Assembly: GCA_903838415.1 (NCBI GenBank)
Contig: CAILYI010000211.1
Coordinates: forward strand, 18,248-82,247
Source of the DNA: an uncultured Anaerolineae bacterium
GTDB taxonomy: Bacteria > Chloroflexota > Anaerolineae > Anaerolineales > Villigracilaceae
Length of the DNA: 64,000 nt
Reading direction: 5' to 3'
Within the stretch, counting starts at the first letter, position 1; every line of letters starts with the position of its first letter. The translations under genes were made by a program, and so were the position numbers. The notes beneath the pieces are model-generated. The model was not told the origin of the DNA. It made no database searches and was given only the letters and a program-made list of their open reading frames with translations. Below, in pieces: positions 27,150-35,258 of this stretch.

Positions 27150-27325
27150 CTTTGATTTTGCTTGCATTGGGGGTGGCGTTCGTTGTAAAATAATCTCATT
27201 AACGGTGGGCAGTGAGTTTGCCGGGTTTTCCGGCAGCGGTCTGGGCGGATTAGTTTTATTTCACGATATGTAATTTTGGTTAAACGGATTCGATTACTTG
27301 AGCAGATGCGATAACGCGTAGATGT
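27150..27325 (+). repeat. Promoter-leader repeat, copy R2
   Basis: Full copy: acctttgattttgcttgcat, TTGCAT (27162-27167), 18 bases, TAAAAT (27186-27191), cggtgggcagtga, hairpin GCCGGGTTTTCCGGC, tctgggcggatta, tttatttcacgata, ending with ttgagcagatgcgataacgcg. The HXXEE gene starts about 150 bases further on. The rest of 27023-27477 has no gene. Confidence 0.85.
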
Positions 27326-27477
27326 ACGCCAGGTCGGTTGTTTCGCGGAAATATTTCCAACCGGATGCTTTTCGACGGTAGCACCTGCAAGGATACACAT
27401 TCGCCGCGTCCCTTTCAAGCACATGCTATTAACGTCAGCCGTTTGCCTATCAATGATAGAAACAGGAGTGTAAAACT

Positions 27478-28077
27478 ATGACTACTGGCTTAAATAATGA
27501 AAAGGGAATCTCAAATACTTTTTCGCATTTTAACAGCCAAATACCTTTGCAAATAGCACTACTTTTCGCCCCACTCGCTTATTGTTTTCACCAGATAGAA
27601 GAAAGTACTGGCTCGTTCAGAACCTGGAGACTCAGGCATTTTCCAAACAACAATTCCCTGCCAGTTGAATATGTTTTTGTTATCGTAACGGCACTGACGC
27701 TTTTTCTAATTATTTTGTTCTCAATCCGAAAGAGCAAACCCACTGCCCAATTCGTTGTATTATTTCTCATGGCTACGCAAGTTCAAAACGCGCTTTATCA
27801 TGTTAGCGCAGGGGTTTATTTCACGGATTATAGCCCAGGCACAATAACTGCTTTATTGCTGTATCTGCCCGTCAATTTCTATATTGTTACAAAAGCAATC
27901 AGTGAAGGTTGGCTCACCAAGTCAACCATTTTGGCTATTTTTATTTTGGCCGGGATCATGTTTTGGGCTTTCGAGTTATTGGGTCCTGCCTTGATAGCGA
28001 TATTTTTCGGATTGGGGCTGGTATATGTAATTGCTTCAGAATTAAGAACGAATTCCCAGAAACAGAGGCCGCTTTAA
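27478..28077 (+). CDS. HXXEE-domain membrane protein
   Basis: 199 residues, five or six hydrophobic segments. Near the N-terminus YCFHQIEESTGSFRTWR carries the H-x-x-E-E signature of the HXXEE family; a later AL-Y-H-V (NALYHVSAGVYF) fits the second conserved histidine. The clustered His and Glu suggest an intramembrane metal site, but the activity of the family is not known. AGGAG lies seven bases before ATG. It follows repeat R2 and is one of the orphan cassettes of this AT-richer region. Confidence 0.82.
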   Translation: MTTGLNNEKGISNTFSHFNSQIPLQIALLFAPLAYCFHQIEESTGSFRTWRLRHFPNNNSLPVEYVFVIVTALTLFLIILFSIRKSKPTAQFVVLFLMATQVQNALYHVSAGVYFTDYSPGTITALLLYLPVNFYIVTKAISEGWLTKSTILAIFILAGIMFWAFELLGPALIAIFFGLGLVYVIASELRTNSQKQRPL

Positions 28078-28179
28078 CATCTTTTTTGGCATGCTTGATT
28101 TATACGGACAAGTCCCGTTTGTTAAAAAGGTGCCAGTCATCTTTAAGATGACTGGCACCTGGCTTTCGCGGCGCGCGCG

Positions 28180-28340
28180 TAATGCTTTGTTGGTGAATGG
28201 TGGACGATGAACAATAATGCTTCACTGATCGACCTTTGATTTTGCTTGCACCGGGGGTGGCGTTCGTTGTACAATAATTTCATCAGTGGTGGGCAGTGAT
28301 TTGGGGGGGACGGTTTTATTTCCCAGTAAATGGATAGACA
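28180..28340 (+). repeat. Promoter-leader repeat, copy R3, with minisatellite remnant
   Basis: Minisatellite-like units (about 28180-28233) lead to acctttgattttgcttgcac with TTGCAC (28246-28251), 18 bases, TACAAT (28270-28275) and ggtgggcagtga. The hairpin part is replaced by a G run and the copy resumes at acggttttatttccca. The lipoprotein gene starts about 140 bases further on. Between the HXXEE gene and this repeat, caggtgccagtcatc and its inverse at 28125-28165 form a terminator-like hairpin. Confidence 0.8.
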
Positions 28341-28480
28341 CCCAAGGCTGGGACGCTGTGCTCCAGCCCTTGCTTTTCGTCTTGCCCCCCGCATCAAACC
28401 TTATGTCATTGGACAACGAGAAAATCTTAGCAGAATTCAGACTGGCACATTCAAGCTTTTCTTACCCAAAGGAGCATAAA

Positions 28481-28906
28481 ATGAAGAAAGTCTTGATTTT
28501 ATGGGTAGCAGGCATCTTGCTCTTGACCGCCTGCGCAGCCCCTGTTTCCTCCAGGATGGTAATCACATTTACTGTTGACGAAAAATGCACAATGCAGGGA
28601 CCAACTACAATCGCAGCCGATAAGGTTATCCCCGTGGACATCGTTGGAAATATCAAGGAACGCGGCAATATCGGTTTGGCAATTTTAACCCTTGACCCAG
28701 GCAAAACAATAAAAGATCTTCAGGCCCTGCAATCTGCGGACCAACCATCCTGGTCGCAAAAAATAGCTTTCTACAGCTTTCCATCAGACGACAAACCCTA
28801 TTCAATAGATTTAAGCGTATCTCACGGTCCGATCTACTTCGTATGTTTTTATGATTCTCCCGTAACGAAGATAGGGGCTTTGGGACCGGTGGAAGTAAAA
28901 GAATAG
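28481..28906 (+). CDS. Small lipoprotein of unknown function
   Basis: 141 residues. A short signal with lipobox ILLLTACAAP precedes a mature part of about 120 residues rich in beta-strand patterns (MVITFTVDEKCTMQGPTTI, VIPVDIVGNIKERGNIGLAI, PIYFVCFYDSP). Two cysteines, in KCTM and FVCFY, might form a disulfide. A strong AAAGGAG ribosome binding site precedes the ATG. I recognise no family; the shape suggests a compact beta-sandwich, perhaps cupredoxin-like. It lies downstream of repeat R3. Confidence 0.75.
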   Translation: MKKVLILWVAGILLLTACAAPVSSRMVITFTVDEKCTMQGPTTIAADKVIPVDIVGNIKERGNIGLAILTLDPGKTIKDLQALQSADQPSWSQKIAFYSFPSDDKPYSIDLSVSHGPIYFVCFYDSPVTKIGALGPVEVKE

Positions 28907-28956
28907 TCGCGGCAAGGTTTCTGTGTTGAAGCCTGCGGTTTGGATTATTGTTTGAT

Positions 28957-29211
28957 GGATCATAGTGCTTTACCGCCAAACCGTGAACCATGAACGATGA
29001 ACGGTGGACGATAGTGCTTCATTGATCGACTTTTGATTTTGCTTGCATGGGGGGCGGCGTTCGTTGTACAATAATCTCATTAGCGGTGGGTAGGGTTTTT
29101 GCCGGGTCTTCCGGCAGCGGTCTGGGTGGATTGGTTTTATTTCCCGATATGTGGTTTTTGTTATTCAATTCGATGATTTGAGCAGATTCGATAACGCGCA
29201 GATGGATTCAT
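28957..29211 (+). repeat. Promoter-leader repeat, copy R4, with minisatellite units
   Basis: Minisatellite-like units (28957-29032, accatgaacgatgaacgg and similar) precede a full repeat: TTGCAT (29043-29048), 18 bases, TACAAT (29067-29072), cggtgggtagg, hairpin GCCGGGTCTTCCGGC, tctgggtggattg, tttatttcccgata, ttgagcagattcgataacgcgc. The 389-residue orphan gene starts about 120 bases downstream. The remainder of 28907-29329 holds no gene. Confidence 0.85.
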
Positions 29212-29329
29212 TTTGTTTTGAACAGGATGGTATGCGGGGTCTGCTCGGTAACGGGCAGCTCTATCGCGATGGCGGCTGAATGCAGTATAGTTTTCCGATT
29301 TTTGTTAATCGAAAGTTAAAGGAGAAACA

Positions 29330-30499
29330 ATGACCACAGTCAATGCAACTTTTCACATTCCAAAACTTATCGAACAAGGTTTATCAAATGGAACTTATGA
29401 ACGAATAGGCGGGGTAATACGTGAAGCAAATTCTAAACAGATTGTTGCTTGGTTGCGTGAAGGGAGTGATGCGGGCAAGGTATTAGAGTCAGTTTTGCCG
29501 AATGTGGGGGCTGTGTCCGGCATTCTTAATCTGGCAGTTTCAACAATTGGCTTTGCTGTCGTTCTAAAACGCTTAGGAGTCATTGAACTACAACTTCAAC
29601 AAGCTCAAGAAGTTCTCCAAACAATTGGTTATAAGATTGATTTATCTTTTTATGCTAACTTTCGTTCCGCGCTCGATTTAGCAATCAATGCTTTTACAAT
29701 GGACAACTCTGAAAACCGCAAAATGAGTGCAATACAAGCGATTAATCGTTTTTTGGAAGCAGAACATCACTATACCAACCTCACAGATATAGAAATTAGC
29801 AATGGCAGTCAGGTGGCTGATGAATACTTATCAACATTGTGCTTAGCCTATGTTACTGAAGTGCGTTGCTATTTGGAATTAGAGGAGATTAATACTGCAC
29901 GCCGTCGTTTGCAAGAAGGTATCGCTATACTTCGACCACGTTTTGAAAAGTATATCAGCACTTTATTGACATCAAACCCAGCTGCCTATTTGCACCCAAG
30001 CCTAAAGGAACAGGTAGGGCTAAAACGCTTGACTAAAGTTTATCAATGGTTAGAACCAAAGTTAGATGAGAGCGATGTGTTTGAATTGCAACGAGAAAAT
30101 TTATTCAAATTAGCTCAAAACCCCAGTGAGTGGACAAATTCACTCCCACAAGCGATTAGTATACCGAAAGAAAGTAGTACAGCATTGGCAAATGTGTTTA
30201 ATGGTTTAGCCAAACAATCGAAAAAGCTTATAGAGACCTTACCATCAAAGTCGAAAACGCACGTTAGTACTTCTAAAGCAGTAACGTCATCTTTCGAAAC
30301 AGATATTTATGGTCGTTTGCCAGCAATAATTGAATTAATAGAAACGCTGGTTGAAGATGATAATCGTTTGGCGATGTATGAATCAGAAATAGAGGCAATA
30401 CATCGGGTAGGAATGAGTTTTCAAGAGTGGCGGCAATTGACGCCTTCGTCTACTACCCAAGAAAATGGAGCGGATTTAATTTACATCACTATCTCATAG
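29330..30499 (+). CDS. Orphan helical protein of unknown function
   Basis: 389 residues with AAAGGAG before the ATG, in an AT-rich stretch unlike its flanks. The N-terminus (about 1-60) is amphipathic (IVAWLREGSDAGKVLESVLP), then a hydrophobic Gly/Val-rich segment (VGAVSGILNLAVSTIGFAVV, about 62-82) could insert into a membrane, followed by a long helical region with coiled-coil potential. The C-terminal third is Ser/Thr/Lys-rich. I do not recognise the family. The layout (hydrophobic hairpin-like segment, long helices, no catalytic motif) resembles proteins common in accessory regions, but a defence or toxin role would be speculation. Confidence 0.7.
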   Translation: MTTVNATFHIPKLIEQGLSNGTYERIGGVIREANSKQIVAWLREGSDAGKVLESVLPNVGAVSGILNLAVSTIGFAVVLKRLGVIELQLQQAQEVLQTIGYKIDLSFYANFRSALDLAINAFTMDNSENRKMSAIQAINRFLEAEHHYTNLTDIEISNGSQVADEYLSTLCLAYVTEVRCYLELEEINTARRRLQEGIAILRPRFEKYISTLLTSNPAAYLHPSLKEQVGLKRLTKVYQWLEPKLDESDVFELQRENLFKLAQNPSEWTNSLPQAISIPKESSTALANVFNGLAKQSKKLIETLPSKSKTHVSTSKAVTSSFETDIYGRLPAIIELIETLVEDDNRLAMYESEIEAIHRVGMSFQEWRQLTPSSTTQENGADLIYITIS

Positions 30500-30570
30500 T
30501 CGAATTAAAACGCGCCCAATTATGGCCCGCTGGACAATTGCTCACCCTACCGCATAGCCCGCACTGGTGA

Positions 30571-30675
30571 GTGCATCGTATGTAATGGCGATTACATCGT
30601 ATGTAATTGACATTACATACGATGTAACGGTCATTACATACGATGCAATGACGATTGCAAAGCATGCTACGACGT
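30571..30675. repeat. 21-bp tandem repeat of palindromic units, five copies
   Basis: Five 21-bp units, each holding a 15-base near-palindrome of the type TTACATCGTATGTAA or TTACATACGATGTAA; the middle units alternate the central orientation, so the array also folds as a large hairpin. On the minus strand it would encode seven-residue repeats beginning CN, but no translation signal is present. The sequence is unrelated to the 21-bp family at 23.5 kb although the period is the same. Confidence 0.88.
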
Positions 30676-30740
30676 GGGAAACGTGTCAATCAGGCCAAAA
30701 TGCCTGAATATCAACCCCAAACGCCAAAAAAGGAGAGGAA

Positions 30741-31097
30741 ATGGCGAAGAATCAGTCAATCCGCATCCGTCCTTTCGTTCTGCAAAACGACATGGAAGCC
30801 TTCATCGCCCTGCAAGCCATCCCCAATTACACCCCCGCCAATACTGCCTACACCCAATCCACCCTGCAAACCAACCTCGATGCCATGAACGCTGCCCGGC
30901 AGTTGGAAATCAACACGCAAAACGCGCTGGATGCCGCGCGCGACGCCGCAGCCGCCGCAGAGTGGAATTTCCATAACGGCATGCTGGGGGCCAAAGACCA
31001 GGTCATCGCGCAGTTTGGCGACGACTCGAACGAGGTGCAGGCCATGGGGCTTAAGAAGAAGTCCGAGCGCGCCCGGCCCACCCGCAAGAGCGCGTAA
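30741..31097 (+). CDS. Small helical protein of unknown function
   Basis: 118 residues with AGGAGAGGAA immediately before the ATG. The middle (about 45-80, LQTNLDAMNAARQLEINTQN and DAARDAAAAAEWNFHNGM) is strongly helical; the end is basic (KKKSERARPTRKSA), suggesting nucleic acid or membrane-surface contact. QVIAQFGDDSNEVQAMGLKK recurs in small proteins I have seen annotated only as hypothetical in environmental bacteria. Composition returns to the GC-rich level of the chromosome, marking the end of the AT-rich region. Function unknown. Confidence 0.75.
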   Translation: MAKNQSIRIRPFVLQNDMEAFIALQAIPNYTPANTAYTQSTLQTNLDAMNAARQLEINTQNALDAARDAAAAAEWNFHNGMLGAKDQVIAQFGDDSNEVQAMGLKKKSERARPTRKSA

Positions 31098-31112
31098 ACA
31101 GCTCAACACAAA

Positions 31113-31147
31113 ATCCCGGTCTGCCAACACAGGCCGGGGTTTTCCTT
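31113..31147 (+). terminator. Terminator after the small helical protein gene
   Basis: An imperfect stem (AATCCCGGTCTG pairing with CAGGCCGGGGTT) is followed by TTTTCCTTTTTC, 15 bases past the stop codon. Confidence 0.7.
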
Positions 31148-31291
31148 TTTCGGGCCAGGTTTGACGCTACTGCAAAAACCTTCTTACCCACAAAGGGTGC
31201 GAAGGAATACCAAGAAAAATCTTTAATGCCTTTCCTTTGTGTCACTTGTGTTTAATAAAACCGCGATAATCCGTGGCGAAAAAAGCAATTG

Positions 31292-31380
31292 CACCACAGA
31301 TAAGAGCAGATGAACGAAGATGTTTTTCAAAATCTGCTTTTATCCGCGTTCATCTGTGGTGAATAATCCCAATCGCATCA
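31292..31380. repeat. Dispersed fold-back repeat, copy B
   Basis: CACCACAGAT and ATCTGTGGTG form the outer arms, GCAGAT / ATCTGC and GAACG / CGTTC inner ones; the sequence is clearly related to copy A at 508-590. The rest of 31148-31500 contains further repeat fragments (cacaaagggtgcgaaggaa, gttattcgtggctgat) and no gene. TATAAT at about 31510 may be the -10 box of the thiolase promoter. Confidence 0.7.
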
Positions 31381-31559
31381 CACATCAACACCAATGAACG
31401 CCGCGTTATTCGTGGCTGATTTGGGTTTCGCTCGTAGCCCAGGCCGCAAAACCCTTGCCCCGCAGAAGATATCTGAGCAGTATTAAGAAAGTTGTGAGTG
31501 CCCCGATTATAATTAGGAGGCCAAAGCAAGTCTCGTAACCCAACACCAGAGGAGAAGCC

Positions 31560-32765
31560 ATGTCAAAAGAAACCGAAGCGGTTATCCTTTCCGCTGCGCG
31601 TACGCCCATTGGCAAGTTTCAGGGCGCACTGAGCGGAATCCCGGCCCCCAAACTGGGGGCACTCGCCGTCAAAGCGGCGGTCGAACGCGCCGGGTTGCAA
31701 AACCCCGCCGAAATCGACGAAGTCTTGATGGGCAACGTCATCCAGGCCGGGGAGGGCCAGGCCCCAGCCCGTCAGGCCATGATCTTCGCCGGGCTGCCCG
31801 CCAGCGTCAGCGCCACCACGCTCAACAAAGTGTGCGGCTCCGGGCTAAAAGCTGCCATGTTTGCCGCGCAGGCCATCCGCGCGGGCGACGGGCAGCTTTT
31901 TGTGGCGGGCGGCATGGAAAGCATGTCGCGCGCGCCCTACCTGATCAACGGACGCAGCGGCGAACTGCGCTATGGGCACACCCAGCTGACCGACGCCCTG
32001 CTGACCGACGGCCTGTGGGATCCCTTCGAAGATTGGGGCATGGGCAACTCCGCCGATTTCATCGCCGAGGAATACCAGGTGACGCGCGAGGCCATGGATC
32101 GCTTCGCGCTGGAAAGCCATCAGAAAGCGGTGGCGGCCCAGGATGCGGGCAAATTCAAAGCGGAGATTGCGCCGGTTGAATTGAAGGGGCGCAAGGGCGA
32201 GATTTCGCTGCTGGATACGGATGAAGGCCCGCGCCGCGACGCCTCGTTGGAAGGACTGGCCCGGCTCAAACCGGCCTTCCGTCCGGATGGGCGCGTCACC
32301 GCCGGGAACGCCTCCACGCTCAACGACGGGGCGGCGGCCGCCGTCATCGCCAGCCGCGCCTACGCTGAAGCGCACGGACTCAAACCCCTGGCGCGCATCG
32401 TGGCCTACGGGCAGGCCGCGCTCGAATCCAAGCGGCTGTTCGCCGCCCCGGCCCAGGCCATCCCCAAAGTGCTCGCCAAAGCCGGTTGGACGCTGGCCGA
32501 GGTGGATTTGATCGAACTGAACGAGGCCTTCGCCGCGCAAGTGCTGTCCAATGGCTACGAACTGGCCGATCAGGGCTGGGATTGGGCCAAAGTCAACGTC
32601 AACGGGGGCGGCATCTCGCTCGGGCATCCGATCGGCGCCAGCGGCGCGCGGCTGATTGCCACGCTCGTCTACGCCCTGCAAGATCGCGGCCTGCGGCGCG
32701 GAGTGGCCAGTCTGTGCCTGGGCGGCGGCGAAGCCGTGGCCATGGCCATCGAAATCGAATCATAA
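31560..32765 (+). CDS. Acetyl-CoA C-acetyltransferase (thiolase)
   Basis: 401 residues, normal thiolase length, with GAGGAGAAGCC before ATG. The enzyme condenses two acetyl-CoA to acetoacetyl-CoA or does the reverse. The acyl-accepting Cys is in [11 protein letters not shown] (Cys92), the His in [16 protein letters not shown] and the second Cys in SLCLGGGEA; the start ([17 protein letters not shown]) is also typical. I cannot separate biosynthetic AtoB/PhbA from degradative types by eye, so no symbol is given. DinB and GMC oxidoreductase genes follow in the same orientation at short spacing. Confidence 0.94.
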   Translation: MSKETEAVILSAARTPIGKFQGALSGIPAPKLGALAVKAAVERAGLQNPAEIDEVLMGNVIQAGEGQAPARQAMIFAGLPASVSATTLNKVCGSGLKAAMFAAQAIRAGDGQLFVAGGMESMSRAPYLINGRSGELRYGHTQLTDALLTDGLWDPFEDWGMGNSADFIAEEYQVTREAMDRFALESHQKAVAAQDAGKFKAEIAPVELKGRKGEISLLDTDEGPRRDASLEGLARLKPAFRPDGRVTAGNASTLNDGAAAAVIASRAYAEAHGLKPLARIVAYGQAALESKRLFAAPAQAIPKVLAKAGWTLAEVDLIELNEAFAAQVLSNGYELADQGWDWAKVNVNGGGISLGHPIGASGARLIATLVYALQDRGLRRGVASLCLGGGEAVAMAIEIES

Positions 32766-32796
32766 CGACCTTGCACCGTCAAATAGGAGCAACCCA

Positions 32797-33285
32797 TTGA
32801 CCCCCGAAGAACGCAAACTCAAAATTGAACAGTATGGCGCCGGTTTCGCCCTGCTCGAAGAAACCCTGCAAAGCATTCCACGCCAGGCCTGGCAGTTCAA
32901 ACCCGCCCCAACCGAATGGAGCATCCACGAAATCATCATCCACATCGCGGATAGCGAAACCAACGCCGCTTTGCGCGCGCGCCTGCTGGCGGCAGAACTA
33001 GGCCGCCCGCTGATGGCCTACGATCAGGATAAATGGGCCGTGGAACTCAATTATCCCCAACAGGATGTGGAGGACGCCCTGCAATTGACCAAATACGCCC
33101 GGCTGACGACCTACAAATGGCTAAAAACGCTGCCCGAGGCGGTCTTTGACCACAGCGCCCTGCACCCTGAATATGACAAACCCTACACCTTCAACCTGTG
33201 GTTGAACATCTACGCCGGGCACATCCCCGGGCACGTCGAACAGATCAAGGGCAATTACGCCGCCTGGAAACAAGCCAACGGCTAA
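32797..33285 (+). CDS. DinB family protein
   Basis: 162 residues from a TTG codon with TAGGAGCAACCCA upstream; no ATG fits. The protein is a four-helix bundle of the DinB/YfiT superfamily: WSIHEIIIHIADSETNAALR supplies the first metal-binding His, and NIYAGHIPGHVEQIKG the two later ones. Relatives are metal-dependent hydrolases or thiol-transferases using small thiols such as bacillithiol, but many have no known role. It lies 31 bases after the thiolase gene and 54 before the GMC oxidoreductase gene. Confidence 0.88.
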   Translation: MTPEERKLKIEQYGAGFALLEETLQSIPRQAWQFKPAPTEWSIHEIIIHIADSETNAALRARLLAAELGRPLMAYDQDKWAVELNYPQQDVEDALQLTKYARLTTYKWLKTLPEAVFDHSALHPEYDKPYTFNLWLNIYAGHIPGHVEQIKGNYAAWKQANG

Positions 33286-33339
33286 CTGGCCTGGCTCTCA
33301 ACCACCGTCCGCTCCAGCACGAGAAAGGTTGGTAATCTG

Positions 33340-34938
33340 ATGTCTGAAGTTTTTGACTATGTCATTATTGGTTCGGGGTTTGGCGGCAGCGTTTCGGCGA
33401 TGCGCCTGTCTGAAAAAGGCTACAAGGTGCTGATCCTTGAAAAAGGCAAGCGCTTCCGCGACCAGGATTTTGCCAAACGCAACTGGCAGTTCTGGCGCTA
33501 CGTCTGGATCCCGGCCATACGCGCCTATGGGATTCTGCAAATCGGGATTCTAAAAGGCGTGATGGTGCTGCATGGGGCGGGTGTGGGCGGCGGTAGCCTG
33601 GGTTACGCCAACGTACTGGAAGTGCCCACCCCTGAGACCTTCGCCACCCCCGCCTGGAATCAAACGCTTGCCTGGGGACAGGCGCTCGCGCCGCACTACG
33701 AAACCGCCCGCAAGATGCTCGGCGTGGCGCGCAACCCCAAGCTGTGGACAGCGGATAACGTTCTCCAAAAAATGTCAGAGGGACTCGGCATGGGGCACAC
33801 CTTCCGCGCCACCGATGTGGGCATTTATTTTGGTGAGGAAGGCAAAACCGCCCCCGATCCGTTCTTTGGCGGAGAAGGGCCGGAGCGGGCGGGCTGTCAG
33901 CACTGCGGCGGCTGCATGGTGGGCTGTCGCAACAACGCCAAGAACACCCTGCCCAAAAATTATCTCTATTTCGCCGAGAAACGCGGCGCGCAGGTGCTGG
34001 CGGAAGTCGAAGTGGTGGACGTGCGTCCAGTTGACGGCGCTCAAAGCAACGGGGCGCGGTACCAGGTCACCTGTCAGCCTTCGACCCGCCTGTTGAAACC
34101 GAAGCAGGTCATCGCGGCGAAAAATGTCATTTTTTCCGCGGGCGTGATGGGTAGCATGAAACTGCTGCTGAACCTGCGCGATGTCAAAAAGTCGCTACCC
34201 CGGCTCTCTGAAAAACTCGGCAACATGGTTCGAACCAACAGCGAGGCGCTGCTAGGCGCGATTGCGCGCAAGTCGGATATTAATTACTCGCAGGGCGTCT
34301 CGATTTCGTCCATTTTCAACGCGGACGAAATCACCCGCATTGAACCGGTGCGCTACCCCGATGGCTCCAGCCTGATGCGTTTCATCTCCGCCCCGCTGAT
34401 TGACCTGGAAGCCGGGATTTTTCGCCGCCTGGTCGATACACTAGCCTGGATTGTGCGCCACCCGATCGATTACGCCCGCACGATGATTCTGCCGGGCTGG
34501 GCGCACAACGCCACAATTTTGCTGGTGATGCAGCACGCCGATAACCGTCTGCGCCTGCGGGTGGGGCGCAGCGCCTGGACGTTGTGGCGCAAGGGCCTGG
34601 TGACTGAACCGGAGCCGGGCTATGAGATCAGCGCGCAGGTCAAGGGTTCGCACGAACTGACGCGTGACTTCGCGGCGCGCACCAACAGCGTCCCAATGGG
34701 CTCGCTGGGCGAAAATCTGCTCAACCTGCCGACGACGGCCCACATTTTGGGCGGCGCGCCGGTGGGCAAAGACGCCAGCACGGGCGTGGTGGACGACAAG
34801 TTCGAAATCCACAATTACCCCGGCCTGTTCATCATCGATGGCTCGGTGGTGCCCGCCAATCCTGGCGTCAACCCGTCGCTGACGATTACAGCGCTGGCCG
34901 AATACGCCATGTCCAAAATCGAGCCGAAGCTGGCCTGA
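33340..34938 (+). CDS. GMC-type flavin oxidoreductase, cholesterol oxidase-like
   Basis: 532 residues. The FAD-binding motif YVIIGSGFGGSVSAMRLSEK begins at residue 8, and LHGAGVGGGSLGYANVL (about 80) is the flavin loop of cholesterol oxidase-like GMC enzymes. A Cys-rich stretch AGCQHCGGCMVGCRNNAKNT (about 186-205) is found in this subgroup and resembles a metal-binding insert. The C-terminal FAD segment IIDGSVVPANPGVNPSLTIT is intact. Such enzymes oxidise alcohols, including sterols. It lacks a signal peptide. A cytochrome b5-like gene follows after three bases, suggesting electrons go to a haem rather than directly to oxygen; that is inference. Confidence 0.9.
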   Translation: MSEVFDYVIIGSGFGGSVSAMRLSEKGYKVLILEKGKRFRDQDFAKRNWQFWRYVWIPAIRAYGILQIGILKGVMVLHGAGVGGGSLGYANVLEVPTPETFATPAWNQTLAWGQALAPHYETARKMLGVARNPKLWTADNVLQKMSEGLGMGHTFRATDVGIYFGEEGKTAPDPFFGGEGPERAGCQHCGGCMVGCRNNAKNTLPKNYLYFAEKRGAQVLAEVEVVDVRPVDGAQSNGARYQVTCQPSTRLLKPKQVIAAKNVIFSAGVMGSMKLLLNLRDVKKSLPRLSEKLGNMVRTNSEALLGAIARKSDINYSQGVSISSIFNADEITRIEPVRYPDGSSLMRFISAPLIDLEAGIFRRLVDTLAWIVRHPIDYARTMILPGWAHNATILLVMQHADNRLRLRVGRSAWTLWRKGLVTEPEPGYEISAQVKGSHELTRDFAARTNSVPMGSLGENLLNLPTTAHILGGAPVGKDASTGVVDDKFEIHNYPGLFIIDGSVVPANPGVNPSLTITALAEYAMSKIEPKLA

Positions 34939-34941
34939 AAG

Positions 34942-35196
34942 ATGGACATCCCCGATCTCATCATCACCGAAAGTCAACTGCGCCGCAACAACGGTGATCG
35001 CGGCGCGCCCAAATGGATCGCGCACAACGGCATTGTCTACGACGTGAGCGACTGCGCGCGCTGGCGCAAGGAGATGCACGAAAACCTGCACTTCCCCGGC
35101 CAGGACCTGACTTCCGAGTTCCCGGATGCGCCGCATAATGAGATCGTGTTCAAGAATCCCTGCGTCAAAACTGTCGGACGGCTGAAAAGCCAGTAG
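34942..35196 (+). CDS. Cytochrome b5-like haem-binding protein
   Basis: 84 residues: a single cytochrome b5-type haem/steroid-binding domain. IAHNGIVYDVSDCARW and LHFPGQDLTSEFPDAPHNEI match the fold; the haem-ligand histidines would be in HFPG and PHNE. It is the short, soluble bacterial form. The start is three bases after the stop of the GMC oxidoreductase gene, which strongly suggests co-translation and joint function as dehydrogenase plus haem electron carrier. A strong terminator follows. Confidence 0.85.
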   Translation: MDIPDLIITESQLRRNNGDRGAPKWIAHNGIVYDVSDCARWRKEMHENLHFPGQDLTSEFPDAPHNEIVFKNPCVKTVGRLKSQ

Positions 35197-35204
35197 CAAG
35201 CCAT

Positions 35205-35250
35205 AGAATCAAACAGCGCTCCGGGTTTCCCCGGAGCGCTGTTTGATTCT
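35205..35250. terminator. Bidirectional terminator between GMC/b5 and the conflict operon
   Basis: A very long perfect inverted repeat (arms starting AGAATCAAACAGCGCTCCGG) with a short loop sits between converging genes and is bounded by A/T-rich sequence on both sides. Confidence 0.9.
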
Positions 35251-35258
35251 GACGGATT

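Noticed and set aside
23796..30675. Integron cassette array
   Set aside because: Cassette-like layout is present, but there is no integrase gene and no consistent attC pair after each gene; only one palindrome carries attC-like boxes. Kept as a repeat-linked cassette region without the integron label.
30489..30689. Minus-strand open frame with Cys-containing seven-residue repeats
   Set aside because: Arises from the palindromic 21-bp array; the regular Cys spacing follows the repeat and there is no start signal.
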